From positions 1 to 11,804 of the forward strand of contig NZ_CAMHRZ010000089.1 of NCBI RefSeq assembly GCF_946187255.1: a stretch of DNA of 11,804 bases. The letters are read 5' to 3'. Position 1 is the first letter of the stretch. Each line of letters opens with the position of its first letter. Of this stretch, positions 5,827 through 11,804 are shown piece by piece. The notes below the pieces were generated by a model, which searched no databases, was not told the DNA's origin, and saw nothing but the letters and a program-made list of their open reading frames with translations. A program made the translations under genes and the position numbers. Source of the DNA: an uncultured Ruminococcus sp. GTDB taxonomy: Bacteria; Bacillota; Clostridia; Oscillospirales; Ruminococcaceae.

Positions 5827-7767
5827 ATGGATCTTTCAAGAATGAAGCGTGTCATCAGCGGTGTAGTATCCGTGATGATGATCGCATCGGCAACTTCCCT
5901 TTCCGCCTTTGCGGGCGGCATTACTTATGACAGCCTTTCAGGCGACGCAAACGACGACGGCAAGGTGGATATCAGGGATGTCATACTCATAAAGCAGTAT
6001 GTCAAGAACCCCACCAAAGTCAGCATCACAAAGCAGGGTCTCATAAATGCGGACGCATTTGAGCCCGGCAGCGGTATCACAGCTGAAGATGCTGCTGCTA
6101 TCCAGCAGTACATTTTAGGTAAGCTCACCTCGCTTCCCGTTGGTACTGCATCCGGCGGCAAAACTATACTGGAATATGACTTCAATTCGGGCGCAGGTGA
6201 CTGGACAGGCAGAGGTGCGGTCTCTGTATCCGCTACCGACAGGGCTTACTACGGCACTTCGGGAAAATCTCTGTATGTTTCGGACAGAACTTCCGAGTGG
6301 AACGGTGCCTCGGTCAATCTGAGCTCCGATTTCAAGGCAGGTCAGACATACAGCATCAGTCTGGCAGCTCTCCAGATGTCGGGCGGCGATGCTGAGATAC
6401 AGATATCCCTCCAGCAGGGCGGAAACAACGGCACTACCGCTGTGTATACCCATATCGCCTCTGCGACCTGCAAGAGCGGCGAATGGACAAAGATCGAGAA
6501 CACCAGGTTCACTATACCCGATAACGCGGGCGATATAGTTCTTTATGTGGAGACTGTTCAGGAATCCGGCGATCTTATGAATTTCTATATCGACGATGTA
6601 AAGATCGCTGAACCCGGCACCAAGTCATCCGTACATACAGGCGGAGAAGGAAAAGTTCCGGGCTCAGGTTCAGGCGGCGGAATAGATACTTCCAAGTGGG
6701 ACAACTATCAGGAGACAGCTTCCGCTCAGTATATCAACTTCTACAAGAGCTCCATCAAGCACATGGGAAATACTTACAGACTTTCTCAGAAGCTGGCAGC
6801 CGCAGAGAACGGTTCTCCTCTGAAAGTTGCTTATCTCGGCGGTTCTATCACTGAGGGCAAGAACTATACCACACCGTTCTCCAACTACCTCAAAAATACA
6901 TTTGCCAACGGCGGCTTCACCGAGATAAACGCAGGTCTTTCGGGTACTTCTTCAGTCGTAGGACTTGTACGCAGTGAGAAGCAGATAGTTGAGCAGAAGC
7001 CCGACATAATCTTCATGGAATTCTCTGTAAACGACCACGAGGATATACTGTACAAGAAGTGCTTCGAGAGCTGTATCAAGAAGTTCCTTGATATGCCCAA
7101 TGCACCCGCAGTAGGCGTGATCATCACACGTTCAAAGGGCGGCTTCTCCAGCCAGTCTCAGATGTATCCCATCGGCAAGAACTTCGATATCCCTGTTATC
7201 AGCATGGATGATGCTCTTTCTAAGGCATTCAACAGCGGTTTCCTCAACACGGGCGATTACTACACCGATGAGTATCACCCGCACCAGAAGGGCGGACAGC
7301 TCATCGCGGACTGCATGGCTTACTATGTACGTCAGGCATTGAAGAGCGAGAACAGCTGTGACAGCTACACTATGCCTTCAAGTTATGTATACGGCGCAGA
7401 GTACGCAAGCTGTGTGAATGTTGATCCCAAGAACCTGACAAACTTCAATGCAGGCTCATGGTCAGCGGGCAGCGGTTACGGCAGTTCGGGTCTCACCTAC
7501 TCGTATAACCTTAACGGCGGCAGCCCGATGACCTTCAAAACACAGGGCAAGGGATTCATCGTCGTATTCAAGGCTAACAGCTCGGGTATGGGCAGCATCA
7601 ATGTTACTGTTAACGGCAAGACCACCAAGATCAACGGCAACAAGCAGTACACATGGGGCGGTCCCGATGCAGAGCTCGGCTACTATCAGAATACCACAGG
7701 CGACCTTGATGTTTCCATCAGCGGCAGCGGACAGTTCACCATTTACGGTATCGGTCTGATAAAGTAA
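5827..7767 (+). CDS. Secreted cellulosomal SGNH esterase with N-terminal dockerin and CBM22-like module
   Basis: The 646-residue protein has a signal peptide (1-29, cleavage after AFA), a dockerin (39 to about 105, GDANDDGK), a CBM22-like module (about 113-262, with SEWNGASV and FYIDDV), a Gly/Ser linker and an SGNH hydrolase domain (about 310-510). The catalytic set is S340 in LGGSITEG, N402 in SVND, and D481/H484 in DEYH. A final beta-rich module of unknown type occupies about 539-646. The normal GDS block reads GGS, as in several carbohydrate-esterase subfamilies. The likely role is removing acetyl groups from xylan or other hemicellulose; the paired divergent xylanase and the shared CBM type support xylan. 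AAGGAG 9 nt before ATG 5827 fixes the start. The SGNH fold is sure; substrate is inferred. Confidence 0.9.
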   Translation: MDLSRMKRVISGVVSVMMIASATSLSAFAGGITYDSLSGDANDDGKVDIRDVILIKQYVKNPTKVSITKQGLINADAFEPGSGITAEDAAAIQQYILGKLTSLPVGTASGGKTILEYDFNSGAGDWTGRGAVSVSATDRAYYGTSGKSLYVSDRTSEWNGASVNLSSDFKAGQTYSISLAALQMSGGDAEIQISLQQGGNNGTTAVYTHIASATCKSGEWTKIENTRFTIPDNAGDIVLYVETVQESGDLMNFYIDDVKIAEPGTKSSVHTGGEGKVPGSGSGGGIDTSKWDNYQETASAQYINFYKSSIKHMGNTYRLSQKLAAAENGSPLKVAYLGGSITEGKNYTTPFSNYLKNTFANGGFTEINAGLSGTSSVVGLVRSEKQIVEQKPDIIFMEFSVNDHEDILYKKCFESCIKKFLDMPNAPAVGVIITRSKGGFSSQSQMYPIGKNFDIPVISMDDALSKAFNSGFLNTGDYYTDEYHPHQKGGQLIADCMAYYVRQALKSENSCDSYTMPSSYVYGAEYASCVNVDPKNLTNFNAGSWSAGSGYGSSGLTYSYNLNGGSPMTFKTQGKGFIVVFKANSSGMGSINVTVNGKTTKINGNKQYTWGGPDAELGYYQNTTGDLDVSISGSGQFTIYGIGLIK

Positions 7768-7777
7768 TACGGTTATT

Positions 7778-7812
7778 TAAAGCTCCGGCGATATCGTCGG
7801 AGTTTTGTTTTA
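7778..7812 (+). terminator. Rho-independent terminator of the CBM22 esterase gene
   Basis: CTCCGGCG (7783-7790) pairs with CGTCGGAG (7795-7802), with one G-T wobble and an ATAT loop, and is followed by TTTTGTTTTAT. It starts about 10 bp after the stop codon. Confidence 0.85.
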
Positions 7813-7830
7813 TCCCATCCGAGATATCTA

Positions 7831-7872
7831 AAACAAAAGACCCCATCGGCATTTAAGCATACCGATGGGGTC
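7831..7872 (-). terminator. Rho-independent terminator of the trpB2 gene
   Basis: GACCCCATCGG (7839-7849) and CCGATGGGGTC (7862-7872) form a perfect 11-bp stem. On the minus strand it is followed by TTTTGTTT, complementary to 7831-7838. It lies 24 bp beyond the trpB2 stop and faces the esterase terminator. Confidence 0.88.
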
Positions 7873-7895
7873 ATTATCATTGTTTAAGTACGTTA

Positions 7896-9269
7896 TTACA
7901 GATCTACCTTAGGCAGTCCTGCAAAGCCCTTTGCAAGATCGTCGTCGGTGGGGATGTAGTCGCTCATCTCACCGTCGTTGAACTTCTGATATGCCACCAT
8001 ATCAAAGTATCCTGTACCTGTAAGACCGAAGAGTATGGTCTTTTCCTCGCCTGTTTCCTTGCACTTGAGAGCTTCGTCGATGGCTACGCGGATAGCGTGG
8101 CTGGACTCGGGTGCGGGGAGGATGCCCTCGATACGGGCAAACTGCTGAGCTGCCTCGAATACCTTTGTCTGCTCAACGGATACAGCCTCCATCAGCTTAT
8201 CATCGTAAAGCTGAGAAAGTGTGCTGCTCATGCCGTGATATCTCAGACCGCCTGCGTGGTTAGCAGAGGGGATGAAGCCACTGCCCAGTGTGTACATCTT
8301 CGCCAGAGGGCATACCATACCTGTATCACAGAAGTCATAAGCGTACTTACCGCGTGTGAAGCTGGGGCAGGATGCAGGCTCAACTGCGATGATCCTGTAA
8401 TCTGCCTCGCCGCGCAGCTTTTCACCCATGAAAGGCGAGATAAGACCGCCCAGATTGGAGCCGCCGCCTGCACAGCCGATGATGATGTCGGGCTTTACAC
8501 CCAACTTGTCAAAGGCAGCCTTGCTTTCAAGACCGATGACAGACTGATGCAGCAGTACCTGGTTCAGTACAGAACCGAGCACATAGCGGTAACCCTCGCT
8601 GCTGACTGCGACCTCAACAGCCTCAGAGATAGCACAGCCCAGACTTCCAGTAGTGCCGGGATGCTCTGCCAGTATCTTTCTTCCTACGTTGGTGGTCTCC
8701 GAAGGAGAAGGTGTAACGGATGCACCGTAGGTCCTCATTACCTCACGGCGGAAAGGCTTCTGCTCATAGCTTACCTTAACCATGAACACCTTGCAGTCCA
8801 GTCCGAAGTAAGCACACGCCATAGACAGCGCTGTGCCCCACTGACCTGCGCCTGTCTCGGTGGTAACGCCCTTCAGGCCCTGCTTCTTTGCGTAGTAAGC
8901 CTGTGCGATGGCGCTATTGAGCTTGTGGCTGCCCGAGGTATTATTACCCTCGAACTTGTAGTATATCTTTGCGGGAGTACCCAGCGCCTTTTCAAGGCAA
9001 TAAGCCCTGACCAGCGGAGAGGGTCTGTACATCTTGTAGAAGTCGCGTATCTCCTCGGGGATATCGATGTAAGCATCGGTAGTATTCAGTTCCTGCTGTA
9101 CCAGCTCATCGCAGAATACCACGCCCAGCTCCTCTGCTGTCATGGGCTTGAGTGTAGCGGGATTGAGCAGGGGTGCGGGCTTGTTCTTCATATCAGCCCT
9201 GACGTTGTACCACTGCTTGGGCATCTCGCTTTCTTCAAGATAAGTCTTATATGGTATATTCTTTTCCAT
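7896..9269 (-). CDS. trpB: Tryptophan synthase beta chain, TrpB2 type, stand-alone
   Basis: The 457-residue protein is a fold-type II PLP enzyme joining L-serine and indole to give tryptophan in the cytoplasm. GSHKLN contains the PLP lysine K116, ETGAGQWG is the beta-chain signature around the catalytic Glu, and GCAGGGSN (265-272) is the phosphate-binding loop. Tryptophan in place of His in GAGQ(H/W)G, the greater length and the N-terminal extension (first about 80 residues) point to the TrpB2 branch, not the canonical TrpA partner. No trpA or other trp gene is in the window, so indole salvage is likely. The start is ATG 9269 with AAAGGAG 11 nt upstream; the GTG at 9290 overlaps that ribosome site and is not used. 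It has its own promoter and terminator and no attenuator-like leader. Confidence 0.95.
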   Translation of the reverse strand: MEKNIPYKTYLEESEMPKQWYNVRADMKNKPAPLLNPATLKPMTAEELGVVFCDELVQQELNTTDAYIDIPEEIRDFYKMYRPSPLVRAYCLEKALGTPAKIYYKFEGNNTSGSHKLNSAIAQAYYAKKQGLKGVTTETGAGQWGTALSMACAYFGLDCKVFMVKVSYEQKPFRREVMRTYGASVTPSPSETTNVGRKILAEHPGTTGSLGCAISEAVEVAVSSEGYRYVLGSVLNQVLLHQSVIGLESKAAFDKLGVKPDIIIGCAGGGSNLGGLISPFMGEKLRGEADYRIIAVEPASCPSFTRGKYAYDFCDTGMVCPLAKMYTLGSGFIPSANHAGGLRYHGMSSTLSQLYDDKLMEAVSVEQTKVFEAAQQFARIEGILPAPESSHAIRVAIDEALKCKETGEEKTILFGLTGTGYFDMVAYQKFNDGEMSDYIPTDDDLAKGFAGLPKVDL

Positions 9270-9280
9270 AATAGTATAAA

Positions 9281-9287
9281 CTCCTTT
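9281..9287 (-). promoter_or_regulatory. Ribosome binding site deciding the trpB2 start
   Basis: AAAGGAG on the minus strand precedes ATG 9269 by 11 nt, slightly long spacing. An upstream in-frame GTG at 9290 would put this site inside the coding sequence, so the start MEKNIPYK is preferred. Confidence 0.75.
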
Positions 9288-9314
9288 CACTAATAAAACA
9301 TTTAAAGCATTAAC

Positions 9315-9343
9315 ATTATATCACATTAAAGAAAATATGTCAA
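9315..9343 (-). promoter_or_regulatory. Consensus sigma-A promoter of trpB2
   Basis: On the minus strand TTGACA (9343-9338), a 17-bp spacer ending TGA, and TATAAT (9320-9315) make a full consensus promoter with an extended -10. The start of transcription would be near 9308. The remaining bases to 9436 are AT-rich with nothing else supportable. Confidence 0.9.
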
Positions 9344-9436
9344 TAAGTTACAGAATTTTTTTGTCTGCCGCAGTATATTTTATTGATTAACTATCCCGCG
9401 CTGTACGTTCTGCATTCGTCTGTTGGCTTGGAACTA

Positions 9437-9488
9437 TAAAAGAAAAGCACATTCCCGAAGCTGCTTTTGCAGCCCGCGGAATGTGCTT
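9437..9488 (-). terminator. Rho-independent terminator of the large esterase gene
   Basis: AAGCACATTCC (9445-9455) pairs perfectly with GGAATGTGCTT (9478-9488). An inner stem GCTGC/GCAGC (9460-9464 with 9469-9473) caps it. The minus-strand transcript then runs into TTTTCTTTTAT. It begins 19 bp after the stop codon at 9508. Confidence 0.88.
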
Positions 9489-9507
9489 AGTATCATTTAA
9501 TTTGGTA

Positions 9508-11804
9508 TCACTTTACATATCCGTAAAGTCCGGATATCTTCTGATCCTTTATAGCCTTAGCCACAAGCCCTGCAACGATATCCGCACCCTTTTCACAGAA
9601 GTGCGTACCGTCTGTGGAGCCCGATACAACACCCTTCAGGTGATAGGAAAGCGCTGTATTGTAGCCTACGGAGTTATAGTGGTTTACCATGATGGTATTA
9701 AGGTCGATACAGGGGATGCTGTACTTGCTTGCAAGACTCTTGCAGGCATTGCAGTAATCGGTGTAGCTGTTGACAAATCTGCCTGCGGAACTGTTATAAG
9801 CGCCCATACCGATAACGGTAGTCACCAGCACAGGTGTTGCGCCCTTAGACTTTGCATCGTTTATGAACTTTGTCATATACCACTCGTAGGAACCTTCACT
9901 GGGATAATTCACATTCCCGCATACAGGAGCGTATCTGTCAGCGTTGGACTTTCCTGCGTCATTGATGGCAAACTGGATAAGTACATAATCTCCCGTTTTC
10001 AGACTGTCGGCAATTCCCTGCCATCTGCCTTCGTCGTAAGCCTTCTTGGTGCTTCTGCCTGCCATTGAGCGGTTATCAACGTTTACACTGTCGGTGAAAT
10101 AGTTAGCGAGATAATATCCCCAGCCCTGCTGCGGTGCGTAGCTTGCACGATAGGACTGTACTGTCGAGTCACCGAGTATATAAACGGTGGGCTTATTGTT
10201 GTTGTTCGTATTCTGATTGCTGTTGGGGTCGTATGTCTCTGCATAGGGTTCGTCGGTGGGGATAAGGGATATATAATCCAGATTGGGTCCGCCATTTGAC
10301 ACTGTGGATACCATCTTTATAGTATTCAGACCCTTGACCAGCGGAAGAACGATACCCAGTTCGGACCAGTTGGTCCATGCGCCTGTGCCTGTAAAGGACT
10401 GCAGCCAGTAGCGGCTGGTATCGTTATTGACGAATATCTTCATCGGACGGTCAGCTGTTGTGCCGTTCGCAAAGCGGATATGCGTCATGTAGTTTCCTGT
10501 TTTTTCCGCATTTACCGAGAATGTGATATTGCTGGTATCGGTGTTGTCAAGATTTACATAACCGTTACTGTTGGTATAACCCGAGTTAACAGTCTCTATA
10601 ACGCCCTGTTCCCATGTCTGGTCAATGGCGTAATAGTATGTTTCGGTATAATTGGTCTGGCTGTTATCGGTGAGAGTTTTTCTCTTCTTGACGATGTACT
10701 CACGCATTATAGTAACGTCCTCGCCCGTGACTTCACCGTCGCCGTTAAGGTCGCACATAGCGGTGTTCACATAGGGATAAGATGCTGACTTGCTTGCAAC
10801 ACGCTTGAGCATTATCAGGTCATTGAGGGTGACAGCATTGTCGTGGTCAAGATCGCCGACAAAAGTGGGAATAACATCGGTCATCGGCTGAGGATCGGGC
10901 TGAGATGATACTGTTGTCTTATCAGCCTGCCATTTCTGGCAGTTGTGATAAGTCATGCCCCACTGCTGAACATTTGCGCCGTTTGCTGTGCTTGCGGAAG
11001 CAGTTTCCACAAAGCAGACATCTCTTGACGAACGTGTGGAAATATAGTAGCTGCCGTCACCCAGCTTTGTGAACTGGAAGAGCATCATGCTGTCCTTGCT
11101 TGAATAGGGCACCAGCTCGATATTGCCGCCGTCGGAGCCTGTCATTGCCTTCCACACATAGTTCTCATTGGCAGCCGAACGTACATAGTAATATGTGGTG
11201 CCGTTATTGAAGGGGGTCAGCTTCCATTTCTGGTTGTTCTGCCCGTTGGACTCCCACTGCTGTACATTTGCGCCGTCCTCGATCTTGGCATCCTTAACGT
11301 CCATAACAAGACCGCTGTTAACGTTTTTGAAGGTGTAATAAGCATCCGTGTCCATAGCGGTGTCACCGATGCCCATGAGTCCTGCAACGATCTCTGCATT
11401 CTTCTGTGCGCCCTTTGCGCTCTGGTGCAGATCATCGCCCGAACCGTAGTATTCGGTCATGGCATCATATCCGCCGATGCTGAAGCCGAAATCCTGCCAT
11501 GCATTGAAGAGGTCAACAACCTTGACGTTCTGCTCTCTGCCTATGGTATCCAGCTCCCCGCCGAACCATCTGCCTGTCAGTCTGGGGCTTCTGTTGTAGT
11601 CGCCGTGTCTGCCCTGCTGTTTTACAAGGATGACGTTCATGCCCTTTGCTTTGGCTTCTTTTACCATTTTGGTAACAACATCATAGTATTCCGAAGCGTT
11701 GGAATAGTTAGTATCATTGATACCGATGGAGATTATATAATAATCTCCGGGCTTGCCGTAGTATCTTATGGGCTCGAACTGACCGTCCTGATAGAATCCC
11801 TTTG
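9508..11804 (-). CDS. Cellulosomal double SGNH esterase: SGNH-CBM13-dockerin-CBM35-SGNH (CE12-like), 5' end outside the window
   Basis: The frame is open to the right edge, so the N-terminus and signal peptide are missing; 764 codons are visible, numbered here from the edge. Residues 1 to about 140 are the back part of an SGNH domain (N29 in GIND, D123/H126 in DDLH). Residues 153-292 are a ricin-B/CBM13 module with QKW repeats. Residues 316-377 are a dockerin with two canonical calcium loops. About 389-513 are a CBM35-like beta-sandwich. An Asn-rich linker leads to a second SGNH domain (about 535-764) with S546 in LGDSTVQS, N614 in FAIND, and D731/H734 in DGTH. The second domain has the GDST, GRST and EGRW hallmarks of CE12 rhamnogalacturonan acetylesterases. 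It should deacetylate pectin or hemicellulose on a scaffoldin. Both domains keep every catalytic residue that is visible. Confidence 0.93.
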   Translation of the reverse strand, partial: KGFYQDGQFEPIRYYGKPGDYYIISIGINDTNYSNASEYYDVVTKMVKEAKAKGMNVILVKQQGRHGDYNRSPRLTGRWFGGELDTIGREQNVKVVDLFNAWQDFGFSIGGYDAMTEYYGSGDDLHQSAKGAQKNAEIVAGLMGIGDTAMDTDAYYTFKNVNSGLVMDVKDAKIEDGANVQQWESNGQNNQKWKLTPFNNGTTYYYVRSAANENYVWKAMTGSDGGNIELVPYSSKDSMMLFQFTKLGDGSYYISTRSSRDVCFVETASASTANGANVQQWGMTYHNCQKWQADKTTVSSQPDPQPMTDVIPTFVGDLDHDNAVTLNDLIMLKRVASKSASYPYVNTAMCDLNGDGEVTGEDVTIMREYIVKKRKTLTDNSQTNYTETYYYAIDQTWEQGVIETVNSGYTNSNGYVNLDNTDTSNITFSVNAEKTGNYMTHIRFANGTTADRPMKIFVNNDTSRYWLQSFTGTGAWTNWSELGIVLPLVKGLNTIKMVSTVSNGGPNLDYISLIPTDEPYAETYDPNSNQNTNNNNKPTVYILGDSTVQSYRASYAPQQGWGYYLANYFTDSVNVDNRSMAGRSTKKAYDEGRWQGIADSLKTGDYVLIQFAINDAGKSNADRYAPVCGNVNYPSEGSYEWYMTKFINDAKSKGATPVLVTTVIGMGAYNSSAGRFVNSYTDYCNACKSLASKYSIPCIDLNTIMVNHYNSVGYNTALSYHLKGVVSGSTDGTHFCEKGADIVAGLVAKAIKDQKISGLYGYVK
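10672..10857 (-). other. Internal dockerin module of the large esterase
   Basis: GDLDHDNAVTLND and CDLNGDGEVTGED are two full calcium loops with Asp/Asn at positions 1, 3, 5 and Asp at 12, each followed by a helix. The module lies between CBM13 and CBM35, with long enzyme parts on both sides, rather than at a terminus. Confidence 0.85.

Noticed and set aside
5634..5930. A 98-codon open frame running from the esterase leader into the gene
   Set aside because: No ribosome site, composition unlike a protein, and it overlaps the true start in another frame. The region is better read as leader RNA.
8097..9293. A 398-codon open frame on the plus strand
   Set aside because: It lies wholly antisense to trpB2, whose family motifs are unmistakable. 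It has no ribosome site and its translation looks like a mirror product with many Cys and Leu.
9291..9436. A T-box or trp attenuator upstream of trpB2
   Set aside because: The leader is only about 39 nt after a consensus promoter, too short for a T-box or a leader peptide with attenuator hairpins.

Overview
The window looks like a chromosomal stretch of a fibre-degrading, cellulosome-forming gut or rumen Ruminococcus or close relative (Oscillospiraceae; R. flavefaciens / R. champanellensis / R. albus-like). This rests on three secreted enzymes with dockerin modules, Gram-positive signal peptides, strong GGAGG-type ribosome binding sites and AT-rich intergenic regions. The species cannot be fixed from sequence reading alone.

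Layout, left to right. (1) Positions 1-123, minus strand: the first 41 codons of a membrane protein that runs off the left edge. (2) 397-3060, plus: a secreted family GH3 beta-N-acetylhexosaminidase (NagZ type) with two nearly identical 89-residue repeats, a Ser-rich stalk and a C-terminal NPSTG + hydrophobic + basic tail resembling a cell-wall sorting signal. (3) 3291-5192, minus: a GH10 endo-xylanase with an N-terminal CBM22 and a C-terminal dockerin. (4) 5193-5826: a 634-bp divergent regulatory region. (5) 5827-7767, plus: a dockerin + CBM22-like + SGNH/GDSL esterase, probably a hemicellulose deacetylase. (6) 7896-9269, minus: a stand-alone TrpB2-type tryptophan synthase beta chain. (7) 9508-11804, minus, cut by the right edge: a very large esterase with SGNH - CBM13 (ricin B) - dockerin - CBM35 - SGNH (CE12, rhamnogalacturonan acetylesterase-like).

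How they fit together. The xylanase and the CBM22-bearing esterase are divergently transcribed from one intergenic region. They carry related xylan-binding-type modules, so a xylan backbone cutter paired with a deacetylase is the natural reading. The large double esterase extends this to acetylated pectin. Dockerins would place all three on a scaffoldin, whereas the GH3 enzyme has no dockerin and appears to be attached to the cell surface. TrpB2 is a metabolic gene with no evident link to polysaccharide breakdown.

Regulation. Nearly every gene is its own transcription unit. I can read good sigma-A promoters for the xylanase (TTGACA-17-TAATAT), the CBM22 esterase (TTGACT-17-TATATT) and trpB2 (TTGACA-17-TATAAT), and extended -10 promoters for the GH3 gene and the left partial gene. 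Hairpin terminators follow all five complete or 3'-complete genes. The xylanase promoter carries a perfect 9-4-9 inverted repeat over its -10, and both divergent promoters have a co-oriented ATTGCG box 17-18 bp upstream of the -35.

I saw no mobile element, CRISPR array, tRNA/rRNA or phage gene, and no convincing wholly new system. The most unusual items are the double-esterase architecture, the mixed dockerin types and positions, the wall-anchored GH3 with a recent module duplication, and the paired operators of the divergent promoters.
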